Shown: piece after piece, positions 56,694 through 63,514 of the stretch
Position numbering within the stretch: the stretch's first letter is position 1
Layout: the number at the start of each line of letters is the position of its first letter
Assembly: GCF_001651035.1 (NCBI RefSeq)
Contig: NZ_LXRG01000098.1
Span: 55,508 to 119,507, forward strand
Length of the DNA stretch: 64,000 nt
Reading direction: 5' to 3'
Origin: Halomonas sp. ALS9
GTDB lineage: Bacteria; Pseudomonadota; Gammaproteobacteria; Pseudomonadales; Halomonadaceae
Made by a program: the position numbers and the translations under genes
Notes under the pieces: generated by a model
Seen by the model: only the letters and a program-made list of their open reading frames with translations
Database searches by the model: none
What the model was told of the DNA's origin: nothing

Positions 56694-57203
56694 TTATTCA
56701 CCTCGTGAGGGTAGGGCGAACGCCTGACGCAGCGCGTGGGCCAACCCTTGCAGCGCAAGAAGGACGAAACCAAACGGAATCAGCGATTTGAGCAGCCAGC
56801 GCAGCGGCAGGCCGCCGGGGTTGGGTGACGCCTCACCACGAGCGAACGACTGGGCGATCCAGGGCAGCGTCAGCCAGGCGATATATAGCCCCATGACCAG
56901 CAGTAAGAGCCCGCCGATTACCTCAATCACTCGCTGCAGGCCCGCGGGGAATCGCTCATAGAAAACGTCCACACGTACCTGCTCGCCCGCCAATAACAGA
57001 TACGACATACCAAACAACGCGATAGGCGAGATTAAGTGCCATTGCAACTCCTGCAGCCATACCGCGCCAATGCTAAACGCATAGCGCATCAATACGTCGC
57101 TAGCGACTAATCCGACTAATACCACGCAAGTCCAGGCGGCGATCCAGCCAAATAGCCGAACCACCGCCTCAACGCCGTGGACAAAACATGCCACGGTGCG
57201 CAT
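56694..57203 (-). CDS. TRAP transporter small permease (DctQ)
   Basis: A 169-residue membrane protein with four helices and the DctQ motif (VGLVASDVLMRYAF, QELQWHLISPIALFGMSYLL). It links the binding protein to DctM. It is the middle gene of the operon, one base from dctP. Confidence 0.92.
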   Translation of the reverse strand: MRTVACFVHGVEAVVRLFGWIAAWTCVVLVGLVASDVLMRYAFSIGAVWLQELQWHLISPIALFGMSYLLLAGEQVRVDVFYERFPAGLQRVIEVIGGLLLLVMGLYIAWLTLPWIAQSFARGEASPNPGGLPLRWLLKSLIPFGFVLLALQGLAHALRQAFALPSRGE

Positions 57204-57204
57204 A

Positions 57205-58308
57205 TCAGACTCCGATAATGTCGTTTAACCAAGCGCGTTCACTGGCACCTGCCCAGCGGTCATGATTGGCTTTAAACGCCATATAGCTATCGTGCACTTT
57301 GCGCACCAGCGGGTCGGCGTTGGCTTCGCTGGAAAGCGTGTCCATGGTGGCTTCGCGCAGCGCATCAATCACAGGTTGTGGCAGCATGCTGGCGGTTACG
57401 CCTTCGTTCTCGACCAGGTCGGTCATGGCTTCACCGTTAACCGCTTCAGACCAGGTCACGCTTTCTAAACAGGCGGCCATGCAGGCACTTTTCACAATCA
57501 TCTGCAGGTCTTCGGGCAGGCTGTCCCAGTGGGATTTAGAGATCAGTAGTTCGCCAGTGGTGGCAGGCTCATGCCAACCGGTGGTGTGGTAGAACTTGGC
57601 GGCGTTGTGTAGCCCCATTCGGCGATCTTGGAAGGGGCCCACAAATTCGGCGGCATCAATAACACCTCGCTCCAGCGCGGGGAAGATTTCGCCACCGGGC
57701 AATACCCGGGCATCTACGCCAAGCGAAGAGTAAACCTGACCGGCCAAGCCAGGAACGCGCATACGCAGGCCGTTGAGTTGGCTAATATCTTCAATCGGTT
57801 CGCGGAACCAGCCAGTCATTTGCACGCCGGTATTATTTAGCGGGAAGGCCACCATGCCGTAGGGTTCATACACTTCTTGCCAAAGCTCCAAGCCGCCGCC
57901 GTGATAAAGCCACGCCATATGGCCCATAAAGCTCATGCCAAACGGCACGGTAGTGAAGTATTGGGCAGCAAAGGTAGTGCCTGACCAGAAGTAGCTATTG
58001 GCGGCGTTCATTTCGATTGTGCCGCTTTGAACGGCTTCGAAGCCTTCAAAAGCCGGAATCAGTTCGCCGGATGAGAAGTGCTGGATATTGAGCCGTCCGC
58101 CTGACATGGCGTTAATTTTGGCGATCACATCAGTAGGGCTGCCAGGGCCTTCCACATAAAACGGTGATCCAGGTGGATAAGCATTGGTCATACGCCAGTT
58201 AAAGCTCTCGGCGGACTGCGCACGGGCAATAGAGGGGGCTCCCAATACAAGGCCCGCGGTGGAGGAAACAGCAGCTGTAGTGAGAAACTTGCGGCGGGAT
58301 AAGGACAT
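57205..58308 (-). CDS. TRAP transporter solute-binding protein (DctP), TakP-like
   Basis: A 367-residue periplasmic protein with a twin-arginine signal (SLSRRKFLTTAAVSS, cleavage near IARAQS). The DctP fold is shown by GLRMRVPGLAGQVYSSLGVDARVLPGGEIFPALERGVIDAAEFVGPF. That central region resembles TakP, the 2-keto-acid binding TRAP protein. The conserved arginine in the RMRVPG stretch should salt-bridge a carboxylate, so the substrate is probably an organic acid. The start at 58308 follows GAGG at six bases. It is first of four genes. Confidence 0.88.
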   Translation of the reverse strand: MSLSRRKFLTTAAVSSTAGLVLGAPSIARAQSAESFNWRMTNAYPPGSPFYVEGPGSPTDVIAKINAMSGGRLNIQHFSSGELIPAFEGFEAVQSGTIEMNAANSYFWSGTTFAAQYFTTVPFGMSFMGHMAWLYHGGGLELWQEVYEPYGMVAFPLNNTGVQMTGWFREPIEDISQLNGLRMRVPGLAGQVYSSLGVDARVLPGGEIFPALERGVIDAAEFVGPFQDRRMGLHNAAKFYHTTGWHEPATTGELLISKSHWDSLPEDLQMIVKSACMAACLESVTWSEAVNGEAMTDLVENEGVTASMLPQPVIDALREATMDTLSSEANADPLVRKVHDSYMAFKANHDRWAGASERAWLNDIIGV

Positions 58309-58383
58309 AACACACCTCATTCATGGGGAATTGGTCAGCAAGGGAACACAATGAGGTAGCAAGGGGTGTGCCATAAAAATCGA

Positions 58384-58400
58384 TTTTATTTTAAATAAAA
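58384..58400. promoter_or_regulatory. AT-rich palindrome upstream of dctP
   Basis: TTTTATTT at 58384-58391, one base, AAATAAAA at 58393-58400. It lies about 75 bases upstream of the dctP start. Such palindromes upstream of TRAP operons are often regulator sites, but the regulator is not encoded here. Confidence 0.4.
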
Positions 58401-58583
58401 GATTTTTAAGGGTTTTGTCGGTCTTTAAGGTAAGGGCTAAGTATAAGAAAAATAACTGTTTGCACCGTTATGGCGCCTAATGAGTGCGCTAGGCACTCTC
58501 AGTGTGCATGCTGACATCGTAGAAGTTGGACTGTGAGGTAGGTGATTGAAAGCGGGTCAGTTAGCTTGGCGATGGCAGGGTGC

Positions 58584-58612
58584 TTGACAGCTCAATAAGG
58601 TCTGAGTAACAT
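58584..58612 (+). promoter_or_regulatory. tRNA-array promoter
   Basis: Perfect -35 TTGACA (58584-58589), 17-base spacer, -10 TAACAT (58607-58612), followed by a GC-rich discriminator (ACGCGCCACC) typical of stringently controlled stable-RNA promoters. The first tRNA starts 28 bases after the -10. Confidence 0.8.
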
Positions 58613-58640
58613 ACGCGCCACCTCGACGAGGCAATGCAAC

Positions 58641-58716
58641 GTCCCATTCGTCTAGTGGTCTAGGACACCGCCCTTTCACGGCGGTAACAGGGGTTCGAAC
58701 CCCCTATGGGACGCCA
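58641..58716 (+). tRNA. tRNA-Glu (anticodon UUC)
   Basis: 76 bases including encoded CCA. Acceptor GTCCCAT / ATGGGAC, anticodon loop CTTTCAC, T-arm AGGGGTTCGAACCCCCT. It is first of three in the array. Confidence 0.97.
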
Positions 58717-58764
58717 CTTATTCTTTATAGAGCTAGAGTAAGAGGTCGTCAGGGGTATCGGAAT

Positions 58765-58839
58765 GCGGGAATAGCTCAGTGGTAGAGCATCGCCTTGCCA
58801 AGGCGAGGGTCGGGAGTTCGAATCTCCTTTCCCGCTCCA
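58765..58839 (+). tRNA. tRNA-Gly (anticodon GCC)
   Basis: 75 bases with encoded CCA. Acceptor GCGGGAA / TTCCCGC, anticodon loop TTGCCAA, T-loop GTTCGAATC. First of three. Confidence 0.97.
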
Positions 58840-58860
58840 AGTGCTTGAAGTACTTACAGT

Positions 58861-58936
58861 GTCCCATTCGTCTAGTGGTCTAGGACACCGCCCTTTCACG
58901 GCGGTAACAGGGGTTCGAACCCCCTATGGGACGCCA
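58861..58936 (+). tRNA. tRNA-Glu (anticodon UUC), second copy
   Basis: Identical in sequence to the first copy over 76 bases. Only 21 bases separate it from the preceding tRNA-Gly. Confidence 0.97.
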
Positions 58937-58977
58937 CTTCCGATAGTTTAGGTAAGATCAAAGCAAGAGTTCTACAA

Positions 58978-59052
58978 GCGGGAATAGCTCAGTGGTAGAG
59001 CATCGCCTTGCCAAGGCGAGGGTCGGGAGTTCGAATCTCCTTTCCCGCTCCA
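58978..59052 (+). tRNA. tRNA-Gly (anticodon GCC), second copy
   Basis: Identical to the first tRNA-Gly over 75 bases. Confidence 0.97.
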
Positions 59053-59078
59053 GTTTTAGGTGTCGGATTAAGTTATTA

Positions 59079-59088
59079 TCCTGCTCCA
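59079..59088 (+). pseudogene. possible tRNA-Gly 3' fragment
   Basis: TCCTGCTCCA resembles the TTCCCGCTCCA end of tRNA-Gly. It sits in the spacer between the second tRNA-Gly and the third tRNA-Glu. Too short to be sure. Confidence 0.35.
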
Positions 59089-59092
59089 ACCA

Positions 59093-59168
59093 GTCCCATT
59101 CGTCTAGTGGCCTAGGACACCGCCCTTTCACGGCGGTAACAGGGGTTCGAACCCCCTATGGGACGCCA
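59093..59168 (+). tRNA. tRNA-Glu (anticodon UUC), third copy
   Basis: 76 bases; differs from the first two copies by one base in the D-arm (GGCC instead of GGTC). Otherwise identical. Confidence 0.97.
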
Positions 59169-59197
59169 TTTAGTAGCGCTAGTAGGTTGTTTACGTT

Positions 59198-59272
59198 GCG
59201 GGAATAGCTCAGTGGTAGAGCATCGCCTTGCCAAGGCGAGGGTCGGGAGTTCGAATCTCCTTTCCCGCTCCA
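59198..59272 (+). tRNA. tRNA-Gly (anticodon GCC), third copy
   Basis: Identical to the other tRNA-Gly genes. The last intact gene of the array. Confidence 0.97.
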
Positions 59273-59300
59273 AGTAAGCAAGATTAGATGGCTATGCAAT

Positions 59301-59348
59301 GGTCGGGAGCTGGAACGCCAGCCCGGTCGAATCTCCTTTCCCGCTCCA
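59301..59348 (+). pseudogene. tRNA-Gly 3' remnant with a 17-base insertion in the T-arm
   Basis: GGTCGGGAG (59301-59309) and TCGAATCTCC..GCTCCA (59327-59348) match the 3' part of tRNA-Gly. Between them 17 bases (59310-59326) replace one T of the T-loop. There is no 5' half, so it cannot be a functional tRNA. Confidence 0.85.
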
Positions 59349-59375
59349 TGTAAACAAGATCAGTTAGTTCTGCAA

Positions 59376-59388
59376 TTTCCCTGCTCCA
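59376..59388 (+). pseudogene. second tRNA-Gly 3' remnant
   Basis: TTTCCCTGCTCCA, one inserted base relative to the tRNA-Gly end. The 28 bases before it resemble the spacer before the first remnant, so this is a further decayed tandem copy. Confidence 0.6.
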
Positions 59389-59553
59389 AGCTCCTAAAAG
59401 TTTAGTCTCCCCTTTATTTCAAAGACGTGCCGGCTGATTGCTGAGCATCACTATCTGCGTGTCTGACACACGGTGGCCTTGCTCACCTTGAAAAAAGTCG
59501 TTTGCGCCCTAATGTTTCAACTTCTCTTCTTATTTTGCTGACAGGACATTTTC

Positions 59554-60522
59554 ATGGCCGAACCGGCATTGTCGATCCGTGGCCTTACCAAAGTGTATGG
59601 CAACGGCTTTCAGGCGCTCAAAGGTATTGATCTCGACGTCCAACAGGGCGATTTTTTTGCTTTGTTAGGCCCCAATGGTGCCGGTAAATCCACCACCTTG
59701 GGGGTGGTGTGCTCACTGGTGCAAAAGACGGCGGGCAAGGTCACCATATTTGGCATTGATGTGGATAAAGACTTCGCCAAGGCCAAATACCAGTTGGGCG
59801 TGGTGCCGCAAGAGTTCAACTTCAACCAGTTTGAGAAAGTGCTCGACATCGTGCTGGCGCAGGCGGGCTATTACGGTATGACCAGTCGCGAGGCCTTGCC
59901 TCGGGCTAAACAGCTGCTGACTGATCTGGGCCTATGGGAAAAACGCAACGGCAGCGCGCGCATGCTCTCCGGCGGCATGAAGCGCCGCCTGATGATCGCT
60001 CGGGCGCTGATGCATCGCCCCAAACTGCTGATTCTCGATGAGCCAACTGCCGGGGTGGATATCGAACTGCGGCGCAGTATGTGGGAATACATGCGGCGGA
60101 TTAACCAAGACGAAGGCACCACCATCATCCTCACCACTCACTACCTGGAAGAGGCCGAGAGCCTGTGCCGCAATGTGGCGATTATCAATAATGGCGATAT
60201 TGTGCGTAATACCAGCGTGCGGGAGCTTCTGGCAGAGCTTGATACCGAGACCTTCCTGATTGATTTGGCTGAGCCAGTTGCAGAAGTACCCCAGATCGAA
60301 GGGTTTGAGTTGCATCAGTTGGAGCCTACCCAGCTTTCACTGCTGGTTCATCGCGGCCAGCGCTTGAACGATGTCTTCAATGCGTTGAGCGAGCAGGGCA
60401 TTCAGGTGGTTTCCATGCGTAACCGAGCCAATCGCTTAGAGGAGATGTTTGTGTCGATGGTGGAGGGTAGTGGCCAAGGGGCGATAGACCAGCGCGTTGA
60501 GAAGAAGGAGGAGCGCGTATGA
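59554..60522 (+). CDS. ABC transporter ATP-binding protein (YadG-like)
   Basis: A 322-residue ABC ATPase. Walker A is LGPNGAGKSTTLGVV, signature LSGGMKRRLMIARALMHRP, Walker B LLILDEPTAGVDIELRR. It has a C-terminal extension after residue 230 as in YadG and related export ATPases. The gene overlaps the permease gene by four bases (ATGA). The pair is thought to export an unidentified compound; the substrate is unknown. Confidence 0.88.
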   Translation: MAEPALSIRGLTKVYGNGFQALKGIDLDVQQGDFFALLGPNGAGKSTTLGVVCSLVQKTAGKVTIFGIDVDKDFAKAKYQLGVVPQEFNFNQFEKVLDIVLAQAGYYGMTSREALPRAKQLLTDLGLWEKRNGSARMLSGGMKRRLMIARALMHRPKLLILDEPTAGVDIELRRSMWEYMRRINQDEGTTIILTTHYLEEAESLCRNVAIINNGDIVRNTSVRELLAELDTETFLIDLAEPVAEVPQIEGFELHQLEPTQLSLLVHRGQRLNDVFNALSEQGIQVVSMRNRANRLEEMFVSMVEGSGQGAIDQRVEKKEERV

Positions 60523-61292
60523 ATGCCATGCAGACGCTGATCGCCCTATGGACGCTGGTGCTAAAAGAGATCAAGCGCTTTACCCGAATCTGGCCACAAA
60601 CGCTGCTGCCACCTTCGATCACCATGGCGATGTACTTCATCATCTTCGGCAATCTCATTGGTTCACGGATTGGTGACATGGACGGCTTCAGCTACATGGA
60701 CTTTATCGTCCCTGGGCTGATCATGATGTCGGTGATTACCAACAGCTACTCCAACGTGGCGTCGAGTTTCTTCTCAAACAAGTTCCAGCGTTCGATCGAA
60801 GAGATGATGGTGTCGCCCATGCCCAACTGGGTGATTCTATCCGGCTTTATTTTAGGCGGCATGGCCCGTGGTTTGGGGGTGGGGCTGATTGTGACCGTTG
60901 TTTCGCTATTTTTTACCCGCCTAACCATGGAGCATCCGCTGCTCACGGTATTGGTCGTAGTGCTGACGTCTGCGCTTTTCTCCATTGGCGGCTTTATCAA
61001 TGCCTTGCTGGCCAATAAGTTCGACGATATTTCTATCGTGCCGACGTTTATTCTCACGCCGCTGACCTATTTGGGTGGGGTGTTTTACTCTATCTCGATG
61101 CTACCCGACTTCTGGCAAGGCGTTTCCATGCTCAATCCGATCTTGTACATGGTGAACGTCTTCCGCTACGGCTTTCTGGGAGTCTCGGATATCCCCGTAA
61201 TTTGGGCGCTTGCCGCCATTTTTGCTTTCATCATCGTGCTGTTTGTGGCGGCGCTAATGATGCTGGAGCGCGGTAAAGGCATTCGTAGCTAA
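60519..61292 (+). CDS. ABC-2 permease (YadH-like)
   Basis: A 257-residue ABC-2 type permease with six helices. It contains FTRIWPQTLLPPSITMAMYFIIFG, the long IEEMMVSPMPNWVILSGFILGG segment and LTPLTYLGGVFYSISMLPDFWQ, the ABC-2 signature. Length is that of YadH. It is translationally coupled to the ATPase gene. Probably a homodimer. Confidence 0.88.
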   Translation: MNAMQTLIALWTLVLKEIKRFTRIWPQTLLPPSITMAMYFIIFGNLIGSRIGDMDGFSYMDFIVPGLIMMSVITNSYSNVASSFFSNKFQRSIEEMMVSPMPNWVILSGFILGGMARGLGVGLIVTVVSLFFTRLTMEHPLLTVLVVVLTSALFSIGGFINALLANKFDDISIVPTFILTPLTYLGGVFYSISMLPDFWQGVSMLNPILYMVNVFRYGFLGVSDIPVIWALAAIFAFIIVLFVAALMMLERGKGIRS

Positions 61293-61325
61293 CCCATAAC
61301 GGTATTAAGCAGAGAGCAGCAAGCA

Positions 61326-62159
61326 ATGACACATCGCCCCGACACCTTAGAACACGCGCCATTAGGGCGCGAATCCGCCTACCCTGAGCAGTATGACGCG
61401 GAGCTTCTCTATCCGATTCCCCGTGCGGCCAACCGATCGCCGCTGGGGATTGAAGAGGGCGCCTTGCCGTTCGTGGGAGAAGACGAATGGCACGCCTTTG
61501 AAGTCTCATGGCTGAACAGCCGAGGTAAGCCTATTGTTGCCGTAGCACGCTTTCGCTTGCCGGCAGTCTCACCCAACCTGATTGAGTCCAAATCCTGGAA
61601 GCTCTATCTCAATAGCTTCAACCAAACCCGTTTCTATACTCGTCAGGAAGTGATGGAAACGCTTGCCAATGACCTCGCGGTTGCGGCAGGGGCGGAGGTG
61701 AGCGTTGAGTTGTTTGATGTGGATGCCCCAGAGCTTTCAGCGCAGCACTTGCCTGGCGAATGCTTGGACGATTTAGATATCGCAGTAAGCGATTACACGC
61801 CTAGCAGCGCCCATCTTACGGTGGGTGAACAGGTAGTTGAAGAAACGCTTTACTCCCACCTGCTGAAATCTAACTGCCCCGTTACCGGCCAGCCGGACTG
61901 GGGCAGCGTGCTGATTCGTTATAAAGGGCCCAAAATCGACCGCGAAGGGCTGCTGCGCTACCTGATTGGGTTTCGTCAGCACCAGGATTTTCACGAACAC
62001 TGCGTTGAACATATCTTTACCGACATAATGGCCCAGGCAAAGCCCACGCAACTGCTGGTGCTGGCGCGCTACGTGCGCCGCGGCGGGTTGGATATCAGCC
62101 CCTGGCGCGCAACGCCCGGGCTAACGCCGCCCACCCCGCTGCGCCTGACAAGGCAGTAA
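61326..62159 (+). CDS. queF: NADPH-dependent 7-cyano-7-deazaguanine reductase QueF
   Basis: A 277-residue enzyme of queuosine synthesis that reduces preQ0 to preQ1. It is the two-domain (YqcD/E. coli) type. The QueF motif is ESKSWKLYLNSFNQTRF. The active-site cysteine is Cys184 in LKSNCPVTGQPDWGSV, and the substrate glutamate lies in FHEHCVEHIFTDI. It lies 33 bases after the ABC permease gene. Confidence 0.96.
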   Translation: MTHRPDTLEHAPLGRESAYPEQYDAELLYPIPRAANRSPLGIEEGALPFVGEDEWHAFEVSWLNSRGKPIVAVARFRLPAVSPNLIESKSWKLYLNSFNQTRFYTRQEVMETLANDLAVAAGAEVSVELFDVDAPELSAQHLPGECLDDLDIAVSDYTPSSAHLTVGEQVVEETLYSHLLKSNCPVTGQPDWGSVLIRYKGPKIDREGLLRYLIGFRQHQDFHEHCVEHIFTDIMAQAKPTQLLVLARYVRRGGLDISPWRATPGLTPPTPLRLTRQ

Positions 62160-62220
62160 ACGGTAATGTTGTGAATGACGGTGCTACAGTAGCCTCACAC
62201 GATTGGATTTGGAGTCATTA

Positions 62221-62781
62221 ATGGACGCACTCACGCTGCTTCACGAACGTAGCTCAATGGGCAAGCTGATGGAGCCAGCGCCCAGCGGCGAACAACTTAC
62301 CGCCATTTATCAGGCCGCGCTACGAGCGCCCGACCATAAAGAGCTGCGTCCCTGGCGCTTTATCGAGTTCAGCGGGGAAGGGCGTGAGCGGCTAGGCGAG
62401 CTATTTGCCGAGGCGGAGTTTCAGGAGGATCCCAGCGCCGACGACGAAACGCTCAACTCAGCGCGCAAAAAACCGCTGCGGGCGCCGATGATTATCGCTG
62501 TGATCGCCAAGGTGACACCCGAACTCGAAAAAGTACCCAAAATAGAGCAGGTGATCTCCGCTGGGTGCGCCGCCCACGGCATTCTACTGGCTGCTCACGC
62601 GCTAGGCCTAGGCGCTATGTGGCGCAGCGGGAAGTATGCTTTCGACCCCGTGGTTCGCAAAGGGCTGAGCCTGGATGAGGATGACGAAGTCGTCGCGTTT
62701 ATCTACCTGGGCACCTTAGGGGGCCGCCACAAGCCCGTACCCCAGCATAACGTTGCTGACTTTGTTGAGCGTTGGGACTAG
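62221..62781 (+). CDS. nitroreductase family flavoprotein (YdjA-like)
   Basis: A 186-residue FMN enzyme of the compact YdjA type. MDALTLLHERSSMGKLMEPAPSGEQL opens the family, then AALRAPDHKELRPWRF binds FMN phosphate, and GCAAHGILLAAHALGLGAMWRSG is the central motif. The physiological substrate is unknown. The ATG at 62221 follows GGAG at six bases; six codons upstream with a TTG are not used. Confidence 0.88.
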   Translation: MDALTLLHERSSMGKLMEPAPSGEQLTAIYQAALRAPDHKELRPWRFIEFSGEGRERLGELFAEAEFQEDPSADDETLNSARKKPLRAPMIIAVIAKVTPELEKVPKIEQVISAGCAAHGILLAAHALGLGAMWRSGKYAFDPVVRKGLSLDEDDEVVAFIYLGTLGGRHKPVPQHNVADFVERWD

Positions 62782-62783
62782 GT

Positions 62784-63293
62784 ATGAATCTGCCCCGCCA
62801 GCCAGGCATACCCCACCCCCGTTTACCGCTGCCAGAAGGCCAGCCGGAAGACCTGGCCGCCTTTCAACAGTGGTTGAGTGAAGCCATACCCATGGTGAGC
62901 GCGCTAGGCATTAACGATGTGACGCGCCAGGACGATTCGCTAACCTGGCAGTTAGCGTTATCGCCTAACCTTAACGACAAGGGTACGGGCTTTGGCGGTG
63001 CGCTCACGGCGCAGACTACGCTGCAAGGCTGGTGCTGGCTTACGCTCTGGCTGCGCGAGCGGGGCATTGCACGGGATGTCGTGGTTGCCGAGGCTAGCCA
63101 GCGTTTTCTAGCGCCGGTAACGGGTGACTACCGCTTGGTGTGCACGCCAGCTCTACCAGAAGGCCCCGCGCAGCTTGCCAACAAGCTCGCAGAGCGCGGT
63201 CAAGGGCGTATAGCGCTAACCCAACGGCTCTACTGTGGTGAGACACTCTGCCTGGAAGCCAACGGCAGTTATGCGGTGTTGCCGTCACGCTAA
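62784..63293 (+). CDS. thioesterase-domain protein (YiiD C-terminal type)
   Basis: A 169-residue hot-dog-fold protein. LNDKGTGFGGALTAQTTLQGWCWLTLWLRERG matches the YiiD C-terminal thioesterase domain with its N-D-K-G-T-x-F-G-G motif. E. coli FabY (YiiD) has an acetyltransferase domain fused ahead of it; here that domain is absent. The substrate, perhaps an acyl-CoA or acyl-ACP, is not known. It starts two bases after the YdjA-like gene stop and is probably coupled to it. Confidence 0.82.
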   Translation: MNLPRQPGIPHPRLPLPEGQPEDLAAFQQWLSEAIPMVSALGINDVTRQDDSLTWQLALSPNLNDKGTGFGGALTAQTTLQGWCWLTLWLRERGIARDVVVAEASQRFLAPVTGDYRLVCTPALPEGPAQLANKLAERGQGRIALTQRLYCGETLCLEANGSYAVLPSR

Positions 63294-63320
63294 CCGAATG
63301 GGTAATCGGCCTGAAAAGGC

Positions 63321-63349
63321 TTGCTATTTCGAGGCTTAGCCAATAGTAT
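63321..63349 (+). promoter_or_regulatory. tRNA-Ser promoter
   Basis: TTGCTA (63321-63326), 17-base spacer, TAGTAT (63344-63349), then a GC-rich discriminator ATGCGCCG. 50 bases upstream of tRNA-Ser. Confidence 0.6.
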
Positions 63350-63399
63350 ATGCGCCGTTCTGTCACGAAAGGTTCAGCCTTTCAACAGCGACAAAACGC

Positions 63400-63487
63400 G
63401 GAGGGGTGTCCGAGTGGTCGAAGGAGCACGCCTGGAAAGTGTGTAAGCCGCAAGGCTTCGAGGGTTCGAATCCCTCCCCCTCCGCCA
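63400..63487 (+). tRNA. tRNA-Ser (anticodon GGA)
   Basis: 88 bases with encoded CCA. Acceptor GGAGGGG / CCCCTCC, anticodon loop CTGGAAA, a long variable arm (AAGCCGCAAGGCTT) as in class II tRNAs, T-loop GGTTCGAATCC. Confidence 0.97.
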
Positions 63488-63514
63488 CAGAATTTAAAAA
63501 GCCCGCTGAGTGAT

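Larger units (their letters stand above)
58309..58640. other. 332-base divergent region between the TRAP operon and the tRNA array
   Basis: No gene is seen. It contains the dctP promoter region with an AT-rich inverted repeat at 58384-58400 (TTTTATTT, one base, AAATAAAA), a possible regulator site, and the tRNA promoter at 58584-58612. Confidence 0.6.

Noticed and set aside
58660..59207. Open frames of 71-79 codons over the tRNA array.
   Set aside because: They translate tRNA genes and spacers, and their length reflects the repeats.
58641..59390. Regularly spaced repeats that look like a CRISPR array.
   Set aside because: The repeats are 75-76 bases long, alternate between two types and fold as tRNA-Glu and tRNA-Gly.
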